DNA of 64,000 nt from a bacterium (GTDB lineage Bacteria; Zhuqueibacterota; Zhuqueibacteria; Residuimicrobiales; Oceaniaggregativiventaceae), in the NCBI GenBank assembly GCA_029565675.1, contig JAKQNP010000032.1, forward strand, positions 186,001 through 250,000. Reading direction: 5' to 3'. Shown piece after piece: positions 11,542 to 20,064 of the stretch. How positions within the stretch are numbered: position 1 is the first letter of the stretch; each line of letters opens with the position of its first letter. Position numbers and translations under genes: made by a program. The notes beneath the pieces are model-generated. The model saw only the letters and a list, made by a program, of their open reading frames with translations. It ran no database searches and was not told where the DNA came from.

Positions 11542-12357
11542 ATGAAAAAAAATCGGCAGGTTTGGCTGTTATGGGTGGGTGTGATTGTGTTGGTGCTGCT
11601 GGCTTGTGCCGGCGGCCAACGCAAGAAGAACACGTTGACATTTGTTTCGTTTGATGAGGAGATGCGCCTCGGCCAACAGCTGGCCAGCCAGGCGCATAGC
11701 CAATTTCGCCTGATCCGCAACCAGCAGATCATCGCTTTTCTCGACAGCCTGGCCGGCGAACTCGGCAGGGTATCAGACTGGGATGGTTTGACCTATCGGG
11801 TTTACCTTGTCAATGAACCCGATTTCAACCATTTTTCTCTTCCCGGTGGTTATATTTTTCTCTTTCGCGGTTTGCTGGAACAATGCACCAGCCTGGAGCA
11901 AGTCGCTGCGGTAATCGCCCACGAGATTGCCCATATCGCGCATCGGCATGCAGTAGGCCGCCTGAGCGAAAAATACGCCTTTGCCTTTGCCGCCCAGAGC
12001 ATCGTCGGCGACAATCCTGAAATCGCCGCGCAGATCATCGGCAGTCTCTATTCCAGCGGCACCATCTTGGATTACCCACCAGAATGGGAGTATCTGGCGG
12101 ACGAAAAGGCGCTCGAGTATGCCTGGAAAGCGGATTATCATCCGGTCGGATTGGTCAATCTGCTCGAGCAGGCAATCCATGTCCAGTTGACCAGTATCGA
12201 AAAAACGGATTTGCTCAACCGCACCCATCCTTCAGCCACAAATCGGTTGAAGCGTATCCGGATGCATCTGGCGCTCATACCGAGCAAAGGGGATTTGCGC
12301 GGCCAATCCCCTGAATTCATCGAGGTACAAAAAGTGCTTCTCAACATACCGCGCTAA
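11542..12357 (+). CDS. M48 family metalloprotease, lipoprotein
   Basis: Zinc protease of family M48 of the BepA/LoiP type, which in other bacteria handles misassembled outer-membrane proteins. It has 271 residues. The lipobox LLAC gives a lipidated Cys22 after a hydrophobic signal, and the domain follows directly. The zinc site is H127-E-I-A-H131 (AHEIAHIAHRHAVG), with a probable third ligand in WEYLADEKALEYA about 60 residues later. There is no TPR tail, unlike BepA. The gene begins 12 bases after ligA with AAGGAAA at good spacing, so the two may be cotranscribed. The substrate is unknown. Confidence 0.9.
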   Translation: MKKNRQVWLLWVGVIVLVLLACAGGQRKKNTLTFVSFDEEMRLGQQLASQAHSQFRLIRNQQIIAFLDSLAGELGRVSDWDGLTYRVYLVNEPDFNHFSLPGGYIFLFRGLLEQCTSLEQVAAVIAHEIAHIAHRHAVGRLSEKYAFAFAAQSIVGDNPEIAAQIIGSLYSSGTILDYPPEWEYLADEKALEYAWKADYHPVGLVNLLEQAIHVQLTSIEKTDLLNRTHPSATNRLKRIRMHLALIPSKGDLRGQSPEFIEVQKVLLNIPR

Positions 12358-12387
12358 AATCAGTGCACCGCTCGATCCAACCCGGAG

Positions 12388-13173
12388 CTACTTGAGCAAC
12401 AAAAGCGATCGGGTTTGCCGGTAGCCCTCTGTCTGCAGACGATAAAAATAGAGTCCCCCGGGCACCAATTCGCCCTCATTGCTCCGACCATCCCATTGAA
12501 CCGCATGACTGCCGGCCGGCAGATAATTGTCTTGCAGAAGCGCCGTGCTTTGGCCAAGAGCATTGAATATTTCGATCCTCACGTGGCCGGACCGGGCCAG
12601 TTGAAAAGGGATGCGCGTGGTTGGATTGAAGGGATTGGGGTAGTTCTGTTCCAACGCATAGCGATGCGGCGGGGTACTGCCGGCTTCTGCCATGCCGGTG
12701 ATCAGAAAAGTGCCATTCTGGATCTCAACCGGTTGGGGAACATTCTCGCCATCCACAACGCCCACAACTTTAAGATCCTCTTCAAAAATGACGATGTTGA
12801 CGGTTTCTTCGCGGACGGATTCGGGAATGCTGTAAAAGATGGTTAACACTTCGCCATCGCCTGGCGGAATGGTCGCGAGATTCCATGAATAGAGCAGAAT
12901 GGTCAAAAATCCCAATGTATCCGAAAAACTGACAGAAAAATCTTGCGTGCGGCTGGTGATAACCACCGAGTCTGCTGTGAGAAAATCGGGGATGTCTGCC
13001 ATTTTCAATTGGATGCCGCGAACAGGCATGTCGTTCGTCAGGTGAATCGAGATCTGATGTTGGCCGGTGCCCAACTTGCCGCTTCCCGAGTCCACAGACA
13101 AGGTCACCGCATCCACGGAACTCATCACTGTCAGACTGATCACGGCAACAAGCAGAATAAACCATTTTTTCAT
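12388..13173 (-). CDS. Secreted cohesin-like protein with T9SS sorting domain
   Basis: A 261-residue exported protein. The start at 13173 gives a clean signal peptide (MKKWFILLVAVISLTVMSSVDA). Residues about 22-165 form a beta-rich module with features of cohesin-like domains (VTLSVDSGSGKLG, IHLTNDMPVRGIQLKM, GEVLTIFYSIPE). The C-terminal 85 residues are a FlgD-like/T9SS type A sorting domain: EQNYPNPFNPTTRIPFQ, a beta sandwich with HVRIEIFNALGQ, QWDGRSNEGELVPGGLYFY and a final LLLLK. It is the last of three similar genes, 85 bases after the dockerin gene, with a 14-bp hairpin between them at 13205-13237. Confidence 0.8.
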   Translation of the reverse strand: MKKWFILLVAVISLTVMSSVDAVTLSVDSGSGKLGTGQHQISIHLTNDMPVRGIQLKMADIPDFLTADSVVITSRTQDFSVSFSDTLGFLTILLYSWNLATIPPGDGEVLTIFYSIPESVREETVNIVIFEEDLKVVGVVDGENVPQPVEIQNGTFLITGMAEAGSTPPHRYALEQNYPNPFNPTTRIPFQLARSGHVRIEIFNALGQSTALLQDNYLPAGSHAVQWDGRSNEGELVPGGLYFYRLQTEGYRQTRSLLLLK

Positions 13174-13204
13174 GACAACCAACCTGTGATTGAGACCAAA
13201 ACAC

Positions 13205-13237
13205 CACTCGGGACGGGATGGTCTCCCGTCCCGAGTG
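13205..13237 (-). terminator. Perfect 14-bp hairpin between two secreted-protein genes
   Basis: CACTCGGGACGGGA (13205-13218) pairs with TCCCGTCCCGAGTG (13224-13237) around a five-base loop. Read leftward it is followed by GTGTTTTGG, a short T run. It sits 21 bases after the dockerin-gene stop and 32 bases before the next start. It may be a partial terminator or an RNA-processing and stability element that sets different levels for the two genes. Confidence 0.55.
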
Positions 13238-13258
13238 CAAAATAGGCAAATACTGGAA

Positions 13259-15094
13259 CTAGATGATGGTTGGATAACGGAGATCATAGACCTGCAGCAC
13301 ATCGAAGATATCGATGTCGCCGTCGTTGTCCATGTCGCCGCTGAGGAGAAAATCGTCGGGCGCCACTTTGCCGAGAGCGATATCGATCATCTTGGCGATG
13401 TCCAGATCATCAACCGTTCCAAAAGGAGAAACCAGATCTCCGGCTTTGACAAAAGAAAAAACGCCGTTGGTCAGCCGACCCAGCACCGGTTGGCCGTTGA
13501 TGTCGGCGATCAGCACCGCAGAGAGGCTAAGTGGTATTGTCGTGCCGATGAGACCAGGGTCATTGGCGATGTCGTAATAGATCTCGATAATCGGACCGGT
13601 GCCGGTCGAAATCACCCCGGTCATGTTGACGATGCCGATGGATACGTAGCCGGTTCCCTGGGTCGAGGCAACGGTCAACTGTTTGGCGCGGCCGACCGGA
13701 CTGATCTTGAGGTTCGTCGTGCTTGGGAGAAACGGTACCGACAACTTGCCGGAACTGTCGGTAACGCGGAAGGTCAACGCCCAGACGTTGATTTTGTTGT
13801 CCATACCAATGCGCACGATATTGTCGGAGGTGCCGGGTTCACCGCTGGCATTTTGCACATAGACGTGCACCAACGCCTGGATCGAAAAAACGTTGTCGCT
13901 TTCGTCAAAGTAGCGCTGGTCGAGGACATTTTTCTCAACGATGACTTTCATCTGATCGGAATAGAGATTGGTCGGCAGAGGCCAGTCGAAATAGCCCTGG
14001 TCAGCCGGCACCGATCCCTGGATCAACGTTCGAGTGATGCCGTTGTCATCGGTATAATAGATGTCGACCACATCGATGCTGCCGGTTTTTCGCCAGGTGA
14101 TGCGCTGGGTGGTGCCGATAATCCACTGTTCACCCCCGTTCGGGCTGAGAACCTGGAGGGTTGGAGTTTGCTGTTCGATGGTAAAATCAGCCGGGCTGAT
14201 GCCCGCCGGCATGCTGGCACCGGTTTTGGCAACCTTGATACGGCAGGTGGTGTGATCTTGATCCGGGAAGGTCCAGCTGTAAGTGCCGGAATTGGACACA
14301 TTGGTGACGATAGGTGTCCATGTACCACCGCTGTCGTACGAAATCGAGATATCGACATTTTCCGTCACTTCTTCGGACGTCCATGTGATCGTTCTCGATG
14401 TACCGCCCGGAATCACTTCGCCGCCGACTGGATAGGTGACATTGATAAAAGGTGCGCGAATGTTAAAGGACTCGATATTGTTTTTGTTCGCATAATTGCT
14501 GTACAGCACCACGCCAGCATAGGTCGTTCCGGCACCATAGGTTTTGTTGACATCCTTGACAGTGCCCTGCAAAACACCGTTGACTTTATAATCGAAATAG
14601 GTGGCGTCTGCCAGTTTTCGGGGAGTAACCGTTACGCGATCACCCGGCGCAGGCTGTGTTGCGCTGGTGGCGGTCTCATTGAGTTTGCTGCCCATTGCGC
14701 CATTAACCATCGAATAGAGATAGATGGTACCGTAGCGGCGATAGATCAAATAACCGGAAGCCGTCGCGGACGGCGCGTTGAGATACATAGCGATTCCGGC
14801 ACCATTGACGCCTTCGGCAGTGGACTTGGTCGCTGAAAAGACCATCGACGCTTCAACCGGATTGGCCGCACCGATAAAAGTGGCCAAAAAGCTCCAATTT
14901 TCCACACCTGTGGTTGCATTGGTCGACGTGTTGACCAATGTGCCGGCGTCGATGGCGAATGCCGGATGTGCCGCCCAGTTGCCGCCCAAGGAGGGCCGGT
15001 CGAATTCATCTGTCAGCCCTTGCGCCGACACGGCTTGCAGGCCGCTGGCAAGGAAGACAGTCATGATAACCGTCAAAATACATTTCCACTTCAT
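13259..15094 (-). CDS. Secreted multidomain protein with C-terminal dockerin
   Basis: A 611-residue exported protein. The signal peptide (MKWKCILTVIMTVFLASGLQ) supports the start at 15094. A concanavalin/LamG-like beta domain (about 25-210: EFDRPSLGGNWAAHPAF) is followed by two Ig-like Ser-Thr-rich modules (about 220-390) with paired IT-W motifs (ITWTSEEVTENVDISIS and RITWRKTGSIDVVDI). Next is a cohesin-like beta domain (about 400-555), then a C-terminal dockerin type I module. The second calcium loop is complete (DMDNDGDIDIFD); the first is shortened (GTVDDLDIAKMID). It lacks a T9SS tail, so surface attachment could depend on a dockerin-cohesin contact. That is inference. Confidence 0.82.
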   Translation of the reverse strand: MKWKCILTVIMTVFLASGLQAVSAQGLTDEFDRPSLGGNWAAHPAFAIDAGTLVNTSTNATTGVENWSFLATFIGAANPVEASMVFSATKSTAEGVNGAGIAMYLNAPSATASGYLIYRRYGTIYLYSMVNGAMGSKLNETATSATQPAPGDRVTVTPRKLADATYFDYKVNGVLQGTVKDVNKTYGAGTTYAGVVLYSNYANKNNIESFNIRAPFINVTYPVGGEVIPGGTSRTITWTSEEVTENVDISISYDSGGTWTPIVTNVSNSGTYSWTFPDQDHTTCRIKVAKTGASMPAGISPADFTIEQQTPTLQVLSPNGGEQWIIGTTQRITWRKTGSIDVVDIYYTDDNGITRTLIQGSVPADQGYFDWPLPTNLYSDQMKVIVEKNVLDQRYFDESDNVFSIQALVHVYVQNASGEPGTSDNIVRIGMDNKINVWALTFRVTDSSGKLSVPFLPSTTNLKISPVGRAKQLTVASTQGTGYVSIGIVNMTGVISTGTGPIIEIYYDIANDPGLIGTTIPLSLSAVLIADINGQPVLGRLTNGVFSFVKAGDLVSPFGTVDDLDIAKMIDIALGKVAPDDFLLSGDMDNDGDIDIFDVLQVYDLRYPTII

Positions 15095-15130
15095 ATGATT
15101 GTCCTCATCATTTATCACTGCATCCACTTT

Positions 15131-16564
15131 TTATTTCATCACGGCAAGCTTGCTGCTCAGCACAATATCGCCCGCCTGGAGTTGATAGAAATAGACACCG
15201 GACGAGACCGTCTTGCCCTGTGAGTTGAGGCCATCCCAACGCGCTGTATATTGTCCGGCTGTTCTTTCACAATCTTCCAGCACGCGAACCAATTGCCCCT
15301 GGGTGTTGTAAATCGCCAACTTAACCTGGACAGAGCCGTTAGCAGTCGTCGGGACATCGTAGACAATCGAGGTGGACATGTTGAACGGATTGGGAGTGTT
15401 GGGATAAAGCTTGAAGGATTGCGGTACCCCACCAGCCAGTGGCATCTCAGATCCCAGCACGGCCATCAACGCCGCTCCCTCTGCATCAGCGGCCTTTGCC
15501 GACAGCAGTTCCAAGGCCAGTTCTTGATTCAAATGGCCATTGACACGGACCGGGATTCGCAAAAGCTCCTCTCTGCCCATTGCGATCGGTTGGCCATCGA
15601 CACTGCACACGATCAAATCATAGCGATCGCCGTTTTGCCGCGAGCGCATGACAGTGCCTGAGTGATTGGCGCTGACTTCAGCCTGTCCCAACTCAAGCGC
15701 AGCAGACGGGACACGGAAGGACAATTGCACACCGCTCACCGGCGTCGAATTGGTCATCTGAACAGGCAGATCAAACTTTCCCGTTATGCCAGCCGGAATG
15801 GTCGTCAAATCAAAGCGGACGTTGCCGGCAGCTGATTTTTGTGCGCTTTTTTGTCCGCCGTTTCCATCTGCAGTGGCTGTGTTGAGAAGAGCCAAATCCA
15901 ACGCCTCGAGGATATCGAGAATATCGATTCCACCGCTGCCATCGAGGTCACCCGCCCAGCGCTCGTAGAGTGTTGCCGCAGGCTGGCGGTTGAGGACGAT
16001 ATTGATCATGCGCAAGACGTCGAACAGATCCACCGCGCCGTTGTAGAGCACATCGCCCTTATTGCCTAGCCAAAAACTGCCGTTCTTGATCACATAGGAC
16101 TCGGGCGTCGTCGCTGTTTTGGCAACCACCAGGCTGTCGATGGTAATCGTTGCCTGGCTGCCGCCGACAGCATCGGGTTTGACATTGAAAGTGACGGTCA
16201 TGATGCTGTTGCGGCCGGTTACCAAATACTTAAATAAGGGAGTGCCATAGGACATGAACAGGATCTTAACCGCCCCGCTTGGGGTTGTGGTAAAGTGGGG
16301 TTGAAAATTGGCGGCATAGCCCGCAGTGGCCTGCACATCCGTCACTTCGATCGAATTGGCGGTATCATAAAGATTAAAGATCATACCGCGAATGATCGTC
16401 GTGTTTTTAAGAATAATATCCACTGTCTGGCCTGATGAGCCGGGTTGGCCGTAGCCGCTGGTAACAATCAAAGAATCCCCGGCGGCAGGAAATCCTTGTT
16501 GCACAACCAAAAGGACCCCCAGAAGGATGGTGGCCAACAGGGGATTTTTCTTTACATGCTTCAT
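15131..16564 (-). CDS. Secreted cohesin-dockerin-cohesin-like protein with T9SS sorting domain
   Basis: A 477-residue exported protein, first gene of the secreted trio. The order is: signal peptide (about 1-29), cohesin-like domain (about 30-165: GQPGSSGQTVDIILKNTTII), dockerin (about 168-230), a second beta-rich cohesin-like domain (about 245-375), and a T9SS type A domain (about 385-477: LYPNTPNPFNMSTSIVYD ... ARWDGLNSQGKTVSSGVYFY). The second dockerin loop is complete (DLDGSGGIDILD); the first lacks one acidic ligand (DVLYNGAVDLFD). GGAGGGT precedes the ATG. It carries both partners of the cohesin-dockerin interaction type on one chain, so it could act as a small scaffold. No enzyme domain is visible. 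Confidence 0.82.
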   Translation of the reverse strand: MKHVKKNPLLATILLGVLLVVQQGFPAAGDSLIVTSGYGQPGSSGQTVDIILKNTTIIRGMIFNLYDTANSIEVTDVQATAGYAANFQPHFTTTPSGAVKILFMSYGTPLFKYLVTGRNSIMTVTFNVKPDAVGGSQATITIDSLVVAKTATTPESYVIKNGSFWLGNKGDVLYNGAVDLFDVLRMINIVLNRQPAATLYERWAGDLDGSGGIDILDILEALDLALLNTATADGNGGQKSAQKSAAGNVRFDLTTIPAGITGKFDLPVQMTNSTPVSGVQLSFRVPSAALELGQAEVSANHSGTVMRSRQNGDRYDLIVCSVDGQPIAMGREELLRIPVRVNGHLNQELALELLSAKAADAEGAALMAVLGSEMPLAGGVPQSFKLYPNTPNPFNMSTSIVYDVPTTANGSVQVKLAIYNTQGQLVRVLEDCERTAGQYTARWDGLNSQGKTVSSGVYFYQLQAGDIVLSSKLAVMK

Positions 16565-17306
16565 TCTACCCTCCGAATCTTTTGTACATGCGCATATTCA
16601 AAAGCATTGGTCAAAGACCATAGCAGAACAGATGCCGAGCGAGTGATGGGAATCAGGGTGTAACTTTTTGATACAACCGCTCAGTTCGAAACAGATTTCG
16701 CTGAACGACACCACCTCCCTTCGCCGTCAATTGCCAAAATGGGCGTATTGGTCATTCCAATTTATTGTATTAATTTATCTTAAGTCCAGTAATAGTAAAA
16801 AGAAAAAACCAGATCTTCCGCCTGATAAAGGACAAGAGCTGTCGAGCAGGAAAAAGCAATTAATGTGCCAGCCGTTGCACAGCAACCGCCGGCGATTTTG
16901 GCTTTTCGACAGCACGATGCAATCTTTCGATTCAGCCGAATTCAGTTCCCCGTGTGCAGCCAAATTTTCGGTTGCATCCCAGCCATTTTTTTTATATTAT
17001 ATCGAGCAGGTGCTTTGCCTTCTTTGATCAAAGCAACAGATGCGGCTAAGTTAAGGGGAGCCGGAACAACAGTCTGTCGATTAACCAAGGATTGCATCCA
17101 TCAATTGGTTCGTGCAGTCTGTTAACTGCACATGCAGGAAATGTATCATTCGGCATCTTTTATTCTACTGGGCAGAATGGCTACTCGATCGCTGTGGCGA
17201 CGATTGAACACCAATTGTTTTCCACCAATCCGTTTTTAGCGGGCTACCGACCGGTAGCATCCTTCCCTCTGATTATATTCTCCTCCCCCTGAATCACGGA
17301 GGACAA
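16565..17306. other. Divergent intergenic region upstream of glgP
   Basis: About 740 bases between the leftward secreted trio and rightward glgP. It is AT-rich, with stop codons in all frames and only short unsupported open frames. A small hairpin, GCTACC/GGTAGC with a GACC loop (17243-17258), is present. I found no tRNA-like fold, riboswitch motif or strong -35/-10 pair. The length leaves room for regulation or a small RNA that I cannot resolve. Confidence 0.4.
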
Positions 17307-17339
17307 ATGCACTTCATCCATAAAATGAGTTTGCCATGA
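17307..17339 (+). CDS. Ten-residue leader peptide coupled to glgP
   Basis: A short frame reading MHFIHKMSLP starts at 17307, four bases after GGAGG (SD core GGAGGA, 17298-17303), the strongest ribosome-binding site in the area. Its TGA stop overlaps the glgP start as ATGA (17336-17339). The glgP ATG itself has no Shine-Dalgarno sequence at normal spacing. The arrangement predicts that ribosomes translate the mini-ORF and restart on glgP. No clear codon bias points to amino-acid attenuation, and no peptide is known. Confidence 0.55.
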   Translation: MHFIHKMSLP

Positions 17340-19906
17340 AAACAATCAAAACTTATAAAGTGATACCCAACCTGCCGGAGAATTTGAAAAACCTGGAGTT
17401 GCTCGCCGGTAATCTTTATTGGAGTTGGGATCCTGACATGCGGCAATTGTTTCGCCGCCTGGATCGCAATCTGTGGGAGGCGGTGGGACAAAATCCGGTG
17501 GAATTGCTCAACAAGCTTGAACAGAGCCGCCTGGAAATACGCGCCAAGGATGAAGGCTATTTGTCCAATTTGAACCGAGCCCGCGAGAATCTGGAAAGTT
17601 ACCTGGCGCAGAAGACCTGGTATCAAGAAAATTTTGCTAAAAAAGGCAGTTTTCATATCGCTTATTTTTCCATGGAATACGGCATGACTCCGGCGATGCC
17701 GATTTACTCCGGCGGTTTGGGAATTCTGTCAGGAGATCACTTGAAATCGGCCTCTGATTTGGGTTTGCCATTGATCGGCATCGGCCTTTTATATCAGGAG
17801 GGATACTTTCATCAATATCTTTCCACTGATGGTTGGCAACAAGAGATGTACCCGCGGGTGAATTTTCACGATCTGCCGATCGAAGTGGTCACAGTCAAAG
17901 AGACCGAAGAACCGCTGATGATTTCGCTCAATTTTCCCGGCCGAACAGTCTATGCACAAATCTGGAAAGTGCAAGTCGGCCGCATATCTCTTTATCTGCT
18001 CGACAGCAATGTGCCACAGAATCAGCCAGACGATCAAAAAATAACCGACCAGCTCTATGGCGGTGATTCAGATAAACGAATCCGGCAAGAGATACTTCTC
18101 GGCATCGGCGGTATCCGCGCATTGGACGCTCTTGGCATTCACCCGGAAGTCTGCCACATGAACGAAGGCCATTCCGCATTCATGGCCTTGGAACGCGCGC
18201 GCTTGCTGATGCTGGAAAAAGGATTGAGTTTTGTCGAAGCGCATGAAGCGACTCGCGGCAGCAACGTCTTTACCAGCCACACCCCGGTTCCCGCAGGCAT
18301 CGACGAATTTGATCCGCCGATGGTCGATCATTATCTCGGCGCCTATTATGATTCGCTGAAAATCAGCCAGCAAGAACTTCATGCTTTAGGTGGGGTTAAC
18401 CGAGAGCAGACCAAGGGCAAATTCAACATGGCAATCTTTGCCATCAACATGTCCAGCCACTATAACGGTGTGAGCGCTCTGCATGGGCAGGTCGCGCGCA
18501 GCATGTGGCACTACCTGTGGCCAGAGGCTCCGGAAAGCGAAGTGCCGATCGGCCATGTCACCAACGGGGTGCACATTCGGACGTGGATTTCGGATGATGT
18601 GGCGGCTTTATTCGATTTGTATCTGGGTCCGCGCTGGTCCAGCAACCCAAGCGATAAAAGTGTATGGGAGAGAATCAACAACATCCCAGACGAAGAACTG
18701 TGGAGAGCACATGAGCGGCGTCGCGAACAGCTGGTGGCATTTGCCCGCAAGCGTTTGAAGGAACAGCTGATCAATTCGGATGCCAACAACAGCGATATCG
18801 AAGCAGCCAACAATGTGCTTAACCCCACATTCCTGACCATCGGTTTCGCGCGCCGCTTTGCGCAATACAAGCGCGCCTTCTTGTTGTTCAAAGACCTGGA
18901 GCGGCTCAAACGGCTGGTCAACAATAGCGAGTGTCCCGTGCAGATCCTTTTTGCCGGCAAAGCTCATCCGCGCGACAATGTCGGAAAAACGATCATCCGC
19001 GATATCGTTACCACGATTCGCCACAGCGATCTGCGCAACAAAATCGTTTTTCTCGAAGATTATGACATGAATGTCGCTGCTCATCTGGTCAGCGGCGTTG
19101 ACGTATGGCTGAATACACCGCGACGACCGCGTGAGGCCAGCGGAACCAGCGGAATGAAAGCCGGCGCCAACGGTGTGCTCAATCTCAGCATTCGCGATGG
19201 CTGGTGGGATGAAGCCTACCAAAGCACGATCGGTTGGGCGATCGGCCGGGGTGAAATCTATGACGATCTCGAAGAACAGGATGCCGTCGAAACCGAATCG
19301 CTCTTTTATCTGCTGGAACAAGAAGTCGTGCCGCGGTTTTATTCCCGCAATTCGAACGATACGCCGGTCGAGTGGATCGCCATGATGAAAAACAGCATCC
19401 AGGCAATCGCTCCGGCTTTCAACACCCATCGAATGGTCGAGGACTATTTTCGCAATTACTATTATCCGGCCGCCGAACGCTGGAAGCGACTCACTGAAAA
19501 CGATATGGCCGCCAGCCGTTCTTTGCTGACCTGGAAAAATCTCGTCCGCAACAACTGGCACAAGGTCAAAATTGTACAAGTCGAGTCGGATCAACTCCCG
19601 GAACAAAAAGTCGGTTCCGTTTTTAATCTAAAAGCCACCGTCGATATTGATGGTCTAGCACCTGAGGATCTGTCTGTGCAGGTTTACTTTGGCCCGATCA
19701 ATCCTGAGGGCGAAATCGAAAACGGTCAAGTCATCGAAATGGAACTGGTTAAAAAAATGTCCGCGAACAAGCATCTCTACAACGCGCAAATCACCTGCAA
19801 CGATTCCGGACAACATGGTTATTCGTACCGGGTGTTGCCTGCTCACAAGGAAAACATCCATCCTCTTGAAATGGGGCTCATCCACTGGTACGAAGGCAAT
19901 ATTTAA
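17336..19906 (+). CDS. glgP: Alpha-glucan (glycogen/maltodextrin) phosphorylase, GT35
   Basis: Releases glucose 1-phosphate from alpha-1,4-glucans with pyridoxal phosphate as cofactor. It has 856 residues and belongs to the shorter GlgP type found in Thermotoga and archaea. An N-terminal DUF3417-like segment has NLYWSWDPDMRQLFRRLD. The body includes YFSMEYGMTPAMPIYSGGLGILSGDHLKSASDLG (quoted in parts: SMEYGM, SGGLGILSGDH), NEGHSAF, and FTSHTPVPAGID. The PLP lysine is K608 in EASGTSGMKAGANG. A C-terminal beta domain of about 120 residues (from about 740) follows. Its start overlaps a leader peptide stop. A terminator follows at 19925-19960, so it is probably monocistronic apart from the leader. 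Confidence 0.95.
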   Translation: MKTIKTYKVIPNLPENLKNLELLAGNLYWSWDPDMRQLFRRLDRNLWEAVGQNPVELLNKLEQSRLEIRAKDEGYLSNLNRARENLESYLAQKTWYQENFAKKGSFHIAYFSMEYGMTPAMPIYSGGLGILSGDHLKSASDLGLPLIGIGLLYQEGYFHQYLSTDGWQQEMYPRVNFHDLPIEVVTVKETEEPLMISLNFPGRTVYAQIWKVQVGRISLYLLDSNVPQNQPDDQKITDQLYGGDSDKRIRQEILLGIGGIRALDALGIHPEVCHMNEGHSAFMALERARLLMLEKGLSFVEAHEATRGSNVFTSHTPVPAGIDEFDPPMVDHYLGAYYDSLKISQQELHALGGVNREQTKGKFNMAIFAINMSSHYNGVSALHGQVARSMWHYLWPEAPESEVPIGHVTNGVHIRTWISDDVAALFDLYLGPRWSSNPSDKSVWERINNIPDEELWRAHERRREQLVAFARKRLKEQLINSDANNSDIEAANNVLNPTFLTIGFARRFAQYKRAFLLFKDLERLKRLVNNSECPVQILFAGKAHPRDNVGKTIIRDIVTTIRHSDLRNKIVFLEDYDMNVAAHLVSGVDVWLNTPRRPREASGTSGMKAGANGVLNLSIRDGWWDEAYQSTIGWAIGRGEIYDDLEEQDAVETESLFYLLEQEVVPRFYSRNSNDTPVEWIAMMKNSIQAIAPAFNTHRMVEDYFRNYYYPAAERWKRLTENDMAASRSLLTWKNLVRNNWHKVKIVQVESDQLPEQKVGSVFNLKATVDIDGLAPEDLSVQVYFGPINPEGEIENGQVIEMELVKKMSANKHLYNAQITCNDSGQHGYSYRVLPAHKENIHPLEMGLIHWYEGNI

Positions 19907-19924
19907 AACTGCGCCGACCTTGCC

Positions 19925-19960
19925 AAGGCGATGAAACCGAGGTTTCGTCGCCTTTTTTTT
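19925..19960 (+). terminator. Intrinsic terminator after glgP
   Basis: AAGGCGATGAAACC (19925-19938) pairs with GGTTTCGTCGCCTT (19941-19954), 14 bp with one G-U pair, and is followed by a T run to 19960. It starts 18 bases after the glgP stop. Confidence 0.9.
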
Positions 19961-20064
19961 ACCCATCGTCGCCTTCTGGCTGTAACTGGCATATTCCTTG
20001 CATTTAATCGATGGTACAAGCAAAGATCGCTTTTGCGTGTCAACCGTTGAGCATCAGGTGTTCC

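Noticed and set aside
13190-14836. 548-codon open frame on the plus strand
   Set aside because: It lies antisense to the dockerin protein gene, which has a signal peptide and clear domains. The antisense product has no motif, and its length follows from the codon pattern of the real gene.
18608-19606. 332-codon open frame on the minus strand
   Set aside because: Antisense to glgP, whose PLP site and family motifs are certain.
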